A DNA stretch of 64,000 nt from Bradyrhizobium iriomotense (lineage in GTDB: Bacteria > Pseudomonadota > Alphaproteobacteria > Rhizobiales > Xanthobacteraceae). Under the pieces are notes generated by a model. The model was not told the DNA's origin. It ran no database searches and saw only the letters and a list, made by a program, of their open reading frames with translations. The stretch's first letter is position 1; each line of letters starts with the position of its first letter. This document shows positions 1 through 9,018 of the stretch, in pieces. Position numbers and translations under genes: made by a program. The stretch lies in NCBI RefSeq assembly GCF_030160715.1, contig NZ_BSOW01000019.1:1-64000 (forward strand), written 5' to 3'.

Positions 1-209
1 ACCTGCGCGGTGAATCCTATGGCCTCCTCATCGACACGATCGGCGAGGTGCTGCGCCTGCCCGAGGACGGCAAGGAGGAAAACCCCGTCAACCTCGATCC
101 CCGCATGGCCAAGCTCGCCGGCGGCGTTCACCGCCTCGACGGCCAGCTCATGGTCGTCCTCGACGTCGATCGCGTCCTCGAGCTCGCGCCCGAGATGATG
201 GCGGCCTGA
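1..209 (+). CDS. cheW: CheW chemotaxis coupling protein, C-terminal part
   Basis: Open reading frame entering from the left edge and stopping at 207-209; about 69 C-terminal residues are visible. The stretch contains the pattern GxxYGLLIDTIGEVLRL and, further on, VHRLDGQLMVVLDVDRVL, which is the typical final beta-barrel part of CheW/CheV-type SH3-like coupling domains. CheW couples the histidine kinase CheA to membrane chemoreceptors. It lies directly upstream of cheY, cheB and cheR on the same strand, so it is part of a chemotaxis operon whose start (probably cheA) lies outside the window. The N-terminus is not visible, so a multi-domain protein cannot be excluded. Confidence 0.8.
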   Translation, partial: LRGESYGLLIDTIGEVLRLPEDGKEENPVNLDPRMAKLAGGVHRLDGQLMVVLDVDRVLELAPEMMAA

Positions 210-279
210 GACGACGGTCGGCCCGCCGACCGACCAGCAATTGGAAGTGTCCCGCCGGGGACAGGAAGTAGAGGTTCAC

Positions 280-645
280 ATGAGAACTTGTCTCGTCGTT
301 GATGACTCCAGTGTCATCCGCAAGGTTGCGCGCCGCATCCTGGAAGGCCTCGACTTCCAGATCCTCGAAGCCGAGGATGGCGAGAAGGCGCTGGAAGCCT
401 GCAAGCGCGGGCTGCCCGACGCCGTGCTGCTCGACTGGAACATGCCGGTCATGGATGGCTACGAATTCCTCGGCCATCTCCGTCGCATGCCCGGTGGCGA
501 CCAGCCCAAGGTGGTGTTCTGCACCACCGAGAACGACGTCGCGCATATCGCGCGCGCGCTGCATGCCGGTGCCAACGAGTACATCATGAAGCCGTTCGAC
601 AAGGATATCGTGACGGCGAAGTTCCAGGAAGTCGGCCTGATCTGA
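280..645 (+). CDS. cheY: CheY chemotaxis response regulator (single receiver domain)
   Basis: 121 residues, the usual CheY length. Receiver signatures are all present: acidic pair D8-D9, phospho-acceptor D52 in the LLDWNMPVMDG block, T82/T83 and K104 in YIMKPF. There is no output domain, so it should act as a diffusible switch at the flagellar motor or as a phosphate sink. ATG at 280 is preferred over upstream TTG/GTG codons because a purine-rich AGGAAGTAGAGG stretch lies just before it and the receiver fold begins immediately (MRTCLVVDDS). It sits 70 bases after cheW and 75 before cheB. Confidence 0.93.
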   Translation: MRTCLVVDDSSVIRKVARRILEGLDFQILEAEDGEKALEACKRGLPDAVLLDWNMPVMDGYEFLGHLRRMPGGDQPKVVFCTTENDVAHIARALHAGANEYIMKPFDKDIVTAKFQEVGLI

Positions 646-720
646 CCGTGCTGCCCGAGGGCTGAACGGATCCTTCGGCGTTTGTTTCAACTGAACAGTT
701 CCAGTCTGAGTTGGTGAGTA

Positions 721-1908
721 ATGAGTGTTGCGTTCGCTGGAAGTTCGACTGTCAGTCCGTCGCGGGAAGGGCCACTGCGCGTGATGATCGTCGACGATTC
801 CGTCGTCATCCGCGGTCTGATCTCGCGCTGGATCGGCGCCGAGCATGACATGGAGGTGGTGGCTTCCTTGCGCACCGGGCTAGAGGCGGTCAATCAGCTC
901 GAACGCATCAATCCCGATGTCGCCGTGCTCGACATCGAAATGCCCGAACTCGACGGCCTCAGCGCGCTGCCGCAGCTTCTGGCCAAGAAGCGCGACCTCG
1001 TCATCATCATGGCCTCCACGCTGACCCGCCGCAACGCGGAGATCAGCTTCAAGGCGCTGTCGCTGGGCGCGGCCGACTACATTCCGAAGCCGGAATCGAC
1101 CCGCGAGGCCTCCGCCGCCGACATCTTCCATCACGACCTGATCCAGAAGATCCGTCATCTCGGCGCGCGGCTGCGCAGGAAGTCGGCGGTCGCAAGCCCG
1201 TCGCTCGCGCCCGCGAGCCCGGCTCCGCTTGCGCGCGAGCCCGTCGCGCGTCCTGCGGCACCGGCGCCGGCCGCACCAGCAGCCTCCGCCGCCTCGCTCG
1301 TCAAACGCTCGTTCTCGACGCAGACCCCGAAGGTGCTGTTGATCGGCTCCTCGACCGGTGGGCCGCAGGCGCTGATGTCGGTGGTGACTGATCTCGGTCC
1401 GGTGATCGATCGCTTCCCGGTGCTGATCACCCAGCACATGCCGCCGACCTTCACCACCATTCTCGCCGAGCATCTGGCGCGGTCGAGCCGCAGGCCCGCC
1501 CATGAGGCGATCGACGGCGAGGCGGTGAAGCCGGGCCAGATCTATCTCGCGCCAGGCGGAAGGCACATGCGCGTGGTGCGGAGCGGCACGGATGCCGCGA
1601 TCGCGCTCGACGACGGACCTGCGGTGAACTTCTGCAAACCCGCGGTCGATCCGCTCTTCACCTCCGCCATCGACCTCTGGCACGGCGCCATTCTGGCTGT
1701 GATCCTGACCGGCATGGGCTCGGATGGCATGCGCGGCGGCAAGGACATCGTCGCCGCCGGCGGCAGCGTGATCGCACAAGACGAAGCCACCAGCGTGGTG
1801 TGGGGCATGCCCGGTGCGGCCGCGAATGCCGGCATCTGCGCCGCGATCCTGCCGCTCAATCAGATTGCGTCGAAGGTCAATCGGCTGTTCTCGGGAGACC
1901 GCTCGTGA
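721..1908 (+). CDS. cheB: CheB protein-glutamate methylesterase/deamidase response regulator
   Basis: 395 residues. An N-terminal receiver (about 20-145, acidic pair D25-D26, phospho-site D71 in [11 protein letters not shown]) is joined by an Ala/Pro-rich linker (about 155-195) to the methylesterase domain. Catalytic triad is visible: S211 in [10 protein letters not shown]239 in ITQHMPP and D335 in [10 protein letters not shown]. CheB removes methyl groups from receptor glutamates in response to phosphorylation by CheA, giving adaptation together with CheR. The start has an N-terminal extension of about 20 residues before the receiver. The stop overlaps the cheR start (GTGA), indicating translational coupling. 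Confidence 0.94.
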   Translation: MSVAFAGSSTVSPSREGPLRVMIVDDSVVIRGLISRWIGAEHDMEVVASLRTGLEAVNQLERINPDVAVLDIEMPELDGLSALPQLLAKKRDLVIIMASTLTRRNAEISFKALSLGAADYIPKPESTREASAADIFHHDLIQKIRHLGARLRRKSAVASPSLAPASPAPLAREPVARPAAPAPAAPAASAASLVKRSFSTQTPKVLLIGSSTGGPQALMSVVTDLGPVIDRFPVLITQHMPPTFTTILAEHLARSSRRPAHEAIDGEAVKPGQIYLAPGGRHMRVVRSGTDAAIALDDGPAVNFCKPAVDPLFTSAIDLWHGAILAVILTGMGSDGMRGGKDIVAAGGSVIAQDEATSVVWGMPGAAANAGICAAILPLNQIASKVNRLFSGDRS

Positions 1909-2777
1909 CGCCGATGGACTATGAATATCTGCGCAAGTTCCTGAAGGAACGTTCGGGCCTCGATCTCTCCGCCGACAAGACCTACCTGGTCGAAAGCCGG
2001 CTGCTGCCGCTCGCGCGCAAGGCCGGCCTCGCCGCCATTCCCGATCTGGTGCAGAAGATCAAGACTGGTGACGGCAAGCTTGCGACCGACGTGGTCGAGG
2101 CGATGACCACCAACGAGACCTTCTTCTTCCGCGACAAGGTTCCGTTCGATCATCTGCGCGACACCATTCTGCCGGGCCTGATCCAGGCGCGCGCGGCGCG
2201 CAAAAGCCTGCGCATCTGGTCGGCGGCATCGTCGACCGGGCAGGAGCCCTATTCGATCGCGATGTGCCTGAAGGAGAAGGGCGCCGCGCTCGCCGGCTGG
2301 CGCATCGATATCGTCGCCACCGATCTGTCGCAGGAGGTGCTGGAGAAATCCAAGGCCGGCGTCTACAGCCAGTTCGAGGTGCAGCGCGGCCTGCCGATCC
2401 AGTTGCTGGTGAAATACTTCACCCAGTCCGGCGACATCTGGCAGCTCAACGCCGACGTCCGCTCCATGGTGCAATTCCGCCAGCTCAACCTGCTCCAGGA
2501 TTTCTCGCATCTTGGCACCTTCGACGTCATCTTCTGCCGCAACGTGCTGATCTATTTCGACCAGGACACCAAGGCGGTGATCTTCGAACGCATGGCGAAG
2601 AGCCTCGAGGCGGATGGCACCCTGCTGCTTGGTGCGGCCGAGTCCGTCGTCGGCATCACCGACGCCTTCCGTCCCGTCGCCGACCGCCGCGGCCTATACC
2701 AGATCAATCCGGCGCGCGGAGCACGTCCGGCCGGCGCGCCGATGCTCGCAGGCATGAGGATCGCCGCGGCGCGGTGA
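1905..2777 (+). CDS. cheR: CheR chemoreceptor glutamate methyltransferase
   Basis: 290 residues from GTG 1905, which overlaps the cheB stop by four bases; ATG 1914 is an alternative giving 287 residues. N-terminal helical domain is followed by the SAM-dependent methyltransferase core with [16 protein letters not shown] (SAM loop), [17 protein letters not shown] and [12 protein letters not shown]. It transfers methyl groups from S-adenosylmethionine to receptor glutamates and opposes CheB. It is the last gene of the visible che operon; the following 92 bases contain only an intergenic repeat before a convergent gene. Confidence 0.93.
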   Translation: MTPMDYEYLRKFLKERSGLDLSADKTYLVESRLLPLARKAGLAAIPDLVQKIKTGDGKLATDVVEAMTTNETFFFRDKVPFDHLRDTILPGLIQARAARKSLRIWSAASSTGQEPYSIAMCLKEKGAALAGWRIDIVATDLSQEVLEKSKAGVYSQFEVQRGLPIQLLVKYFTQSGDIWQLNADVRSMVQFRQLNLLQDFSHLGTFDVIFCRNVLIYFDQDTKAVIFERMAKSLEADGTLLLGAAESVVGITDAFRPVADRRGLYQINPARGARPAGAPMLAGMRIAAAR

Positions 2778-2785
2778 TCTGCTCT

Positions 2786-2863
2786 CGTCATTCCGGGCTC
2801 GCGATGGAGCCTGTCATCGGGCCGCGGTTTGCGTGGACCCGTTAGTCACGCCGCGGAATGACG
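2786..2863. repeat. Intergenic palindromic repeat (GTCATTCCGGG type), degenerate
   Basis: The spacer between convergent cheR and the ATP-grasp gene begins with CGTCATTCCGGGCTCGCG and ends with CGCCGCGGAATGACG, so its ends are inverted copies that could fold in RNA. A better-preserved member of the same family lies at 17296-17422. It may double as a bidirectional transcription terminator. Confidence 0.6.
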
Positions 2864-2869
2864 CACGCT

Positions 2870-4030
2870 CTACAAAATCGCGTGTGGCAAAAATCGCGAC
2901 CTGTTGCCGGTGATCGGGCTTTCGTCCTCGCGGATCGACAGGCCGCAGGGCTCGTGGTTGACGAGCCAGCTTCCGACCACGGGATAGAAGCCGGAAAAAT
3001 TCGGGAGCGGCGAGAGTGCCTGACGGACGAAGCCTTCGGCGCCGTAGGGGCCCGCGTGCTCGTCGAGCGGCACGCCGCCCGAGACCAGCGTGACGTTGGC
3101 GCCTTCGCGCGACAGCAGCGGCTTGCGCACATAGGAGCTGCCGAGCTCGGTCGCGCGCGGATCATCCTCGAAGAACGCCGGCAGCAGGTTGGGATGGTTC
3201 GGAAACATCTCCCACAGCAGCGGCAGGATGCCCTTGTTGGAGAGCACCGCCTTCCACGGCGGCTCGATCCAGCGTGTCGGCGCCTCCTTGAGCTTGGCGC
3301 CGAAGGCGTCGTGGAACATCCATTCCCAGGGATAGAGCTTGAAGGCGAGCGCGATGTCGCGGTCGTCGAGATCGACGAAGCCGCCGCCCGCCTCGCGCCA
3401 GCCGATCTCCTCGATGTCGAGCAGCGTGGTCGATAGCCCCGCCTGGCGCGCGGTGTCTTCGAGATAAGCGAGCGTGCCGGTGTCTTCTTCATTACCGGTC
3501 GTGCCGGTCAGATGCAGATGCTGGCCTGCCGCGATCGTCTTCCAGGCCTCGATCAGCTGTTCATGGATGGAGTTGAACTGGTCGGCGCGCGCCGGGATGA
3601 TGCGCCGCTCGATCGCCTGTTCGAGCCAGGTCCATTGAAACACCGCGGCCTCGAAGATCGAGGTCGGGGTATCCGCGTTGTATTCGAGCAGCTTGGCCGG
3701 AGACTCGCCGTCGAACTTCAGGTCGAGCCGGCCGTAGAGGCTGCGATCGTCACGTTCCCAGCTCTCGGCGATCAGGTCCCAGAAGGCTTCCGGGATCTTC
3801 AACCGCTCCAGCAGCCGTTCATCAGTGATGATGCGGCCGGCGAGCTCGATGCACATCGCGTCGATCTCGCCGGTCGGCGTCTCGATGGCGCGTTCGATCT
3901 CGTCGAGCGTGAAGGCGTAGTAGGCCCGCTCATCCCAGTAGCGTTCGCCATCGATGGTATGGAAGTCGAAGCCGCATTGTTCGGCGGTTTGCCGCCAGTC
4001 GTCACGCTCGGGACAAATGATACGCTGCAT
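2870..4030 (-). CDS. Glutathionylspermidine-synthase-like ATP-grasp amidoligase (YgiC/YjfC type)
   Basis: 386 residues, the same length I recall for E. coli YgiC. The glutathionylspermidine synthase C-terminal-like ATP-grasp fold is recognisable from DLKFDGESPAKLLEYNADTPTSIFE in the first third, from EPPWKAVLSNKGILPLLWE, and from the terminal ESPITGNRSRFLPH block. Family members with this fold form an amide bond from a carboxylate (glycine of glutathione in the classical enzyme) and an amine with ATP. There is no amidase domain. The gene starts 3 bases after a small glycine-tailed exported peptide and belongs to an operon with DUF350 and a second peptide, the same partners as in E. coli yjf/ygi loci. 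The true substrate is unknown; peptide modification is an inference. Confidence 0.85.
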   Translation of the reverse strand: MQRIICPERDDWRQTAEQCGFDFHTIDGERYWDERAYYAFTLDEIERAIETPTGEIDAMCIELAGRIITDERLLERLKIPEAFWDLIAESWERDDRSLYGRLDLKFDGESPAKLLEYNADTPTSIFEAAVFQWTWLEQAIERRIIPARADQFNSIHEQLIEAWKTIAAGQHLHLTGTTGNEEDTGTLAYLEDTARQAGLSTTLLDIEEIGWREAGGGFVDLDDRDIALAFKLYPWEWMFHDAFGAKLKEAPTRWIEPPWKAVLSNKGILPLLWEMFPNHPNLLPAFFEDDPRATELGSSYVRKPLLSREGANVTLVSGGVPLDEHAGPYGAEGFVRQALSPLPNFSGFYPVVGSWLVNHEPCGLSIREDESPITGNRSRFLPHAIL

Positions 4031-4033
4031 GCG

Positions 4034-4273
4034 CTAGCCGCCGCCATGACCGTGGCCATGACCATGGCCGGCATGGCCGTGTCCATGAACGACATGCAGC
4101 GTGCCGCCGAAGCCGCCATAGGTGGCGGGGCGGCAATAGGGTTGTCCGTCGATGCCGGGAACGGCTGTCATTCCGGGTCCACAGTCGTAGGGCCGCCGCA
4201 CGAATCCCATCGAGACCGCGCTGACCGTGGCGCTGCCCATCAGCGTGAGCACGACCCGTCGTGAACGCTTCAT
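4034..4273 (-). CDS. Small exported peptide with His/Gly tail (YgiB-like, peptide B)
   Basis: 79 residues. Basic start MKRSRR is followed by a hydrophobic export/anchor segment (about 7-25), then two cysteines 16 residues apart (YDCGPGM and QPYCRP), a YGGFGG motif, and a tail of HGHG repeats ending in three glycines. The N-terminal pattern KRSxxVxLxxMG, the two cysteines and GGFG are shared with the gene just upstream (4340-4735), so the two look paralogous. It lies 66 bases downstream of that gene and 3 bases upstream of the ATP-grasp ligase. Possible roles are metal binding through the His tail or acting as substrate for the ligase; neither is proven. Confidence 0.75.
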   Translation of the reverse strand: MKRSRRVVLTLMGSATVSAVSMGFVRRPYDCGPGMTAVPGIDGQPYCRPATYGGFGGTLHVVHGHGHAGHGHGHGHGGG

Positions 4274-4339
4274 GTTGCTTCCTCCCTGCGCCAGTTAAGC
4301 AGACCGGCCAAGAGCGGTGAATTCAAAACTCGGGTAGGC

Positions 4340-4735
4340 TTAGCCGCTCCCCGAGAAGCCGAAGGCATGCGCGAACGAGCCGAAGCCACCTCGTGTCACT
4401 CCGCCGGACCCAGAGTCGGACGAGCCTCCGGTTGAGGAATGGCTCGAGGAGTCGCTGCTGAAGAAGCTCGAGCGCGATGACCAGCGGCCGCCGCTTCCGC
4501 CGGACGAGCCTCGGCTGGTGCAGCCCGTATCGGGCTGGGCCGGCGCCGCCATGCCGGGCGCGGGCGGATCGCAGTTCTGCCGCGGCATCAGCGTGTAGGC
4601 GGTGGTGCCGACCGCGATCGTGCCCATCACCAGCAGCGCGACATGGCCGGAGCGCTTGACCGGCTCCTTCGGCGGCAGCGGCAAAGGCTGTGGCTGGCGC
4701 TTGCCGAACTCCTTGTTGGGGCGCTTCGCGGCCAT
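4340..4735 (-). CDS. Small Ser/Gly-rich membrane-anchored peptide (YgiB/DUF1190-like, peptide A)
   Basis: 131 residues. A Pro/Lys-rich N-terminus is followed by one hydrophobic segment (about 31-48, KRSGHVALLVMGTIAVGTTAY), two cysteines 17 residues apart, a long Ser/Gly-rich low-complexity region and VTRGGFG, ending in SGSG. The TRGGFG motif matches the C-terminal signature I recall from E. coli YgiB (DUF1190), which is encoded next to the YgiC ligase. The start codon follows the DUF350 stop by two bases (TGACCATG), so the genes are translationally coupled. Function is unknown; it may be a substrate or partner of the ligase. Confidence 0.72.
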   Translation of the reverse strand: MAAKRPNKEFGKRQPQPLPLPPKEPVKRSGHVALLVMGTIAVGTTAYTLMPRQNCDPPAPGMAAPAQPDTGCTSRGSSGGSGGRWSSRSSFFSSDSSSHSSTGGSSDSGSGGVTRGGFGSFAHAFGFSGSG

Positions 4736-4737
4736 GG

Positions 4738-5142
4738 TCAGTAGATCATGCAGGCGGCATTGAGCAGGCCTGCGGCGAGCGAGGAAAGGCCGAGCCAGAT
4801 CGCGGGCGCCATGTCGCCCGCAGCGATCCGCGCCGACAAATTCGGCACCGGGATCTTCACGACATAGAACACGACGACCTGGACGATCAGCGCGATGAAC
4901 GCCCAGATCAGGCAGTCCACCACATTGGCCGAGTGTGCGATGGCACTGAACAGCGGCGCGACGAAGCCGAGCAGGCTCAGCCCCAGCGCGATCGCGGCGG
5001 CCGGATCATTGTCGCGGATGAGCTGGAATTCGTTGTGCGGGGTGATGCGGGTGTAGACGAACAGATAGGCCACGATCGCCACCAGCCCGGTGCAGAAATA
5101 GACCAGAAAGGCCGGCAGGCCAGCAAGCGATTGCAGGATCAT
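4738..5142 (-). CDS. DUF350 (YjfL family) integral membrane protein
   Basis: 134 residues from ATG 5142, chosen because GGGGGAACG lies directly before it; the frame stays open to a GTG at 5160. About four hydrophobic segments are visible (roughly 5-25, 45-68, 72-96 and 112-134), with a conserved-looking YTRITPHNEFQLI loop and acidic D residues near membrane segments. The size matches E. coli YjfL, about 132 residues. DUF350 proteins have no defined activity; they recur beside GspS-like ATP-grasp ligases and YgiB/YjfM peptides. First gene of the four-gene minus-strand operon. Confidence 0.82.
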   Translation of the reverse strand: MILQSLAGLPAFLVYFCTGLVAIVAYLFVYTRITPHNEFQLIRDNDPAAAIALGLSLLGFVAPLFSAIAHSANVVDCLIWAFIALIVQVVVFYVVKIPVPNLSARIAAGDMAPAIWLGLSSLAAGLLNAACMIY

Positions 5143-5230
5143 CGTTCCCCCGGGTGTCACGCCACCATTCGTCGGCAGGTGGAGGATACCGGTTCAACGG
5201 TTAGAGGGGGATGAAGCTCTGTTCGTGTCC

Positions 5231-5264
5231 CCAAAAAACGAAAACCCCGCCATTTGCGGCGGGG
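5231..5264 (-). terminator. Rho-independent terminator of ctrA
   Basis: Read on the minus strand downstream of the ctrA stop, the sequence is CCCCGCC-GCAAAT-GGCGGGG followed by TTTTCGTTTTTT. A 7-bp GC stem with a T tract is a textbook intrinsic terminator. It separates ctrA from the start of the DUF350 operon. Confidence 0.85.
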
Positions 5265-5312
5265 TCCAGTCGGGGATGAGCGAGCCAATGAGGCTCGCGG
5301 CAGAAGGAAGGC

Positions 5313-6014
<702 letters not shown>

Positions 6015-6092
6015 GCCAGTTCCCCATAGTCGCCGCTCCGGGCGTCAGGTCGGCCGCATTCGCGGCACTCAACAAAACGCCTTTGAACAACT

Positions 6093-6261
6093 GATTCGGA
6101 TCCTGACGTCACATGGTTAACAAAGTCTGATTCTGGAACGCAAGACCTCACGGTGCAATTTTCGTCGAATCGCCCTAAGATGTTGCGCAGAAGCAGTTTT
6201 CGTCACCTGGTTCCGTTCAAGTTCCACTTTAAGAGACGGGCCTAACCGACTCTCGCGACTC
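6093..6261. promoter_or_regulatory. Cluster of five GANTC (CcrM-type) sites in the ctrA-fliI intergenic region
   Basis: GANTC pentamers occur at 6093-6097, 6129-6133, 6167-6171, 6248-6252 and 6257-6261, five within 169 bases, where well under one is expected by chance. In Caulobacter and relatives, CcrM methylation of GANTC modulates ctrA promoter activity after replication fork passage. One site (6129) abuts a TTAA half-site at 6117-6120, possibly part of an autoregulatory CtrA element. Other TTAA half-sites lie at 6229, 6312, 6336 and 6363, none in perfect TTAA-N7-TTAA spacing. The whole 6015-6406 spacer has no convincing ORF. Confidence 0.6.
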
Positions 6262-6406
6262 CCCTTCTTCTGTCGGGCAGGCGCTCAGTCACAAAGACAG
6301 TGACGCAATGATTAATGATGCGGGTAAACACGAAGTTAAGCGCCGTTCAGAAATGTGGCGAAATTTAAGGGTTTCGTCATGAAGGGTCGCGGATGAAGGC
6401 CGGATC

Positions 6407-7732
6407 ATGAAGGCGCTGGCCGAGCAGATCGGGGACATCGACGGCGTCAATATATATGGCCGCGTCGTCGGCGTGCGCGGCCTGATGGTCGAGGTCGCAG
6501 GTCCCATTCACGCGATGTCGGTTGGCGCGCGGCTCGTGATCGAGACCGGTGCGAACCGTTTCATTCCCTGCGAGGTGATCGGCTTTTCCGGCAACAACGC
6601 TGTGGTGATGCCGTTCGCCGGACTCGAGGGCGTGCGTCGCGGCTGCAAGGCTGTGATCGCGAATGCCGCCAATCAGGTGCGGCCGTCGGCGGCCTGGCTC
6701 GGCCGCGTCGTCAACGCGCTGGGCGAGCCGATCGACGGCAAGGGGCCGCTGCTCCAGGGCTCATCGCCGATGCCGTTCCGCAATTCGCCGCCGCCTGCGC
6801 ATTCGCGGAAGCGCGTAGGCAGCCCGCTCGATCTCGGTGTGCGCGCGCTCAACACGTTCCTGACCTGCTGCCGTGGCCAGCGCATGGGCATTTTTGCCGG
6901 CTCCGGCGTCGGCAAGTCCGTGCTGCTGTCGATGCTCGCGCGCAACGTCGACGCCGATGTCAGCGTCATCGGGCTGATCGGCGAACGCGGCCGCGAGGTG
7001 CAGGAATTCTTGCAGGACGACCTTGGTGAAGAGGGCCTGGCGCGCTCGGTCGTCGTGGTCGCGACCTCCGACGAGCCGGCGCTGATGCGGCGGCAGGCGG
7101 CGTATCTGACGCTTGCCATCGCCGAATATTTCCGCGACGAGGACCAGGACGTGCTCTGCCTGATGGACTCGGTGACGCGCTTTGCCATGGCCCAGCGTGA
7201 GATCGGCCTCTCGGCCGGCGAACCGCCGACCGCCAAGGGCTATACACCGACCGTCTTCACCGAATTGCCGAAGCTCCTGGAGCGCGCAGGCCCCGGCATG
7301 GGGGTCGGCGCCATTACCGCGATCTTCACGGTGCTGGTTGACGGCGACGACCATAACGAGCCGATCGCGGACGCCGTCCGCGGCATCCTCGACGGGCACA
7401 TCGTGATGCAACGCTCGATCGCCGAGCGGGGGCGCTACCCCGCCATCAACATCCTCAAATCCGTCTCCCGCACGATGCCGAAATCGGCCGACCCGCAGTT
7501 CTGGCCGACCATTCAGAAGGCCCGCCAGGTGATGGCGACCTATGCGGACATGGAGGAACTGATCCGGCTGGGCGCCTACCGGGCGGGGTCCAGCCCCGAG
7601 GTCGACGAGGCGATCCGGCTCCATGAGCCGCTGGAGGCCTTTCTGCGGCAGCGCAAGGACGAAAGTGCCGGTTTGGCGGACGGCTACCGCCAGTTGGCGC
7701 AAATCCTCCAGAATTTGGAAACGGAACGCTAA
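6407..7732 (+). CDS. fliI: FliI flagellum-specific export ATPase
   Basis: 441 residues, the usual length. Walker [10 protein letters not shown] lies near residue 163, Walker [12 protein letters not shown] near 250, and [14 protein letters not shown] plus [18 protein letters not shown] are typical of the F1/type III export ATPase family. The N-terminal region ([15 protein letters not shown]) matches the flagellar type. It energises unfolding and delivery of flagellar substrates to the FlhA/FlhB gate. It is divergent from ctrA and followed, after 119 bases, by fliJ. The ATG at 6407 fits the family N-terminus; no strong ribosome-binding site is visible. Confidence 0.95.
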   Translation: MKALAEQIGDIDGVNIYGRVVGVRGLMVEVAGPIHAMSVGARLVIETGANRFIPCEVIGFSGNNAVVMPFAGLEGVRRGCKAVIANAANQVRPSAAWLGRVVNALGEPIDGKGPLLQGSSPMPFRNSPPPAHSRKRVGSPLDLGVRALNTFLTCCRGQRMGIFAGSGVGKSVLLSMLARNVDADVSVIGLIGERGREVQEFLQDDLGEEGLARSVVVVATSDEPALMRRQAAYLTLAIAEYFRDEDQDVLCLMDSVTRFAMAQREIGLSAGEPPTAKGYTPTVFTELPKLLERAGPGMGVGAITAIFTVLVDGDDHNEPIADAVRGILDGHIVMQRSIAERGRYPAINILKSVSRTMPKSADPQFWPTIQKARQVMATYADMEELIRLGAYRAGSSPEVDEAIRLHEPLEAFLRQRKDESAGLADGYRQLAQILQNLETER

Positions 7733-7851
7733 CTTTGTCAGGCCATCATCCGCTCCACAGAGTAGCAGAGCCGGTCGGGGCCCAATTTCGGGATCGGGGA
7801 GACCGGTGTTGTCCCACGTGCAGCTAGGGGACTTCTGGGGAGTACGAGTCG

Positions 7852-8271
7852 ATGAAGTCACGTGAAACGCTCATTCGCCTGAAGAAATTTCAGGTCGACG
7901 AGAAGCGCCGCAGGGTCACCCAGATCGAGAGCATGATCGCGGACTTCCAGCGCATGTCCGTCGATCTCGAGCGCGAGATCCTGACCGAGCAGGAACGCGC
8001 CGGGATCAACGATCCCTCGCATTTCGCCTATCCGACCTATGCCAAGGCCGCAATCCAGCGCCGCGAGAACCTGACCCGCTCGGCCGACGAGCTGAAGGGC
8101 CAGCTCGAGGAGGCCAAGGGCGCGCTGGCCGAGGCTTTTGAGGAATTGAAGAAGGTCGAGCTCCTGGACGAGCGCGACCAGGCGCGCGAGCGCGCCGAGG
8201 AGAGCGCCCGCGAGCAGGCCGACCTCGACAGCATCGGCCTGATGCGCGCCCGCATGGGCGCCATCGCTTAA
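7852..8271 (+). CDS. fliJ: FliJ flagellar export chaperone-like protein
   Basis: 139 residues, almost entirely predicted alpha-helical coiled coil rich in Glu, Arg, Lys and Ala. The start MKSRETLIRLKKFQVDEKRRRVTQIESMI is typical for FliJ of alphaproteobacteria, and its place right after fliI supports the call. FliJ forms the central stalk of the FliI hexamer and interacts with FlhA. GGGGAG lies about 9 bases before the ATG. Confidence 0.87.
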   Translation: MKSRETLIRLKKFQVDEKRRRVTQIESMIADFQRMSVDLEREILTEQERAGINDPSHFAYPTYAKAAIQRRENLTRSADELKGQLEEAKGALAEAFEELKKVELLDERDQARERAEESAREQADLDSIGLMRARMGAIA

Positions 8272-8319
8272 AGCGCTCTCAGAGCACCACAGCCAAGGAA
8301 CGGCAAAGGAATTGCGTGA

Positions 8320-8347
8320 GCCCGGCCCCCAAAGGGTCCGGGTTTTT
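8320..8347 (+). terminator. Probable intrinsic terminator after fliJ
   Basis: Inverted repeat CCCGG-CCCCC-AAA-GGG-T-CCGGG followed by TTTTT, 50 bases after the fliJ stop on the same strand. The stem has small internal irregularities. The remaining spacer 8272-8469 shows no convincing ORF. Confidence 0.65.
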
Positions 8348-8469
8348 CGCGTGCGATGTCCACAGCGTAGCGCCCGGCCCCGTGGTGGCGGGCTTTGCCG
8401 CGCGCTATGGTAGTGGGGTTGAAAGGGCCTCGCGGGAAAGCGACGGGGCGGTGCGCGTTGGGGGACTGA

Positions 8470-9015
8470 ATGCTGACGCCAGCAGATCTGGTCTGGCTGA
8501 TCGCAGCGGTGGCGAAAGGCGACGAGGCAGCTTTCGAGCGCCTCTACGGCGCCACGCGCGCGAAACTCTATGGCGTCGTGCTCCGTATCTTGCGCCGACA
8601 GGATCTCGCAGAGGAGGTCATTCAGGAGACCTACGTCAAGATCTGGAACAGCGCCGGCCAGTTCAATCCGGCGTTGTCCTCGCCGATCACGTGGATGGCG
8701 TCGATCGCGCGCAACCGTGCCATCGACCTGGTGCGCAAGAAGACCGAAGCCTCCATCGAGGAGGAGCCTCAGGCGATGGAGGTTGCCGCCGACAGCCCCG
8801 ATCCGCTCGCGCGGCGCGAGATGACGGAGGAGTTGAAGCGGCTCCTGGAATGCGTCGGCAGGCTCGAGCCGGACCGCCAGAAGCTCGTGCTTCTCGCCTA
8901 TTACAACGGCTGGAGCCGCGAGCAGCTGGCAGAGAAGTTTTCCGCGCCCGTCAACACGGTGAAGACGTGGCTGAGGCGCAGCATGATGGATATCCGGGAG
9001 TGCCTTGGGTTGTAA
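8470..9015 (+). CDS. ECF RNA polymerase sigma factor
   Basis: 181 residues. Region 2 contains FERLYGATRAKLYGVVLRILRRQDLAEEVIQETYVKIW followed by ITWMASIARNRAIDLVRKK, and region 4 contains LEPDRQKLVLLAYYNGWSREQLAEKF and NTVKTWLRRSM, the classic group 4 (ECF) architecture without region 3. It directs core RNA polymerase to stress-type promoters. The next gene, 3 bases downstream, encodes an RskA-like membrane anti-sigma factor, so it resembles SigK/RskA-type pairs. The inducing signal cannot be read from the sequence. Confidence 0.92.
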   Translation: MLTPADLVWLIAAVAKGDEAAFERLYGATRAKLYGVVLRILRRQDLAEEVIQETYVKIWNSAGQFNPALSSPITWMASIARNRAIDLVRKKTEASIEEEPQAMEVAADSPDPLARREMTEELKRLLECVGRLEPDRQKLVLLAYYNGWSREQLAEKFSAPVNTVKTWLRRSMMDIRECLGL

Positions 9016-9018
9016 TTG

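Noticed and set aside
6301-6345. Possible CtrA box in the fliI leader
   Set aside because: TTAA half-sites at 6312 and 6336 occur with spacing of 6 or 8 and with mismatched second halves, so only the GANTC cluster is claimed.
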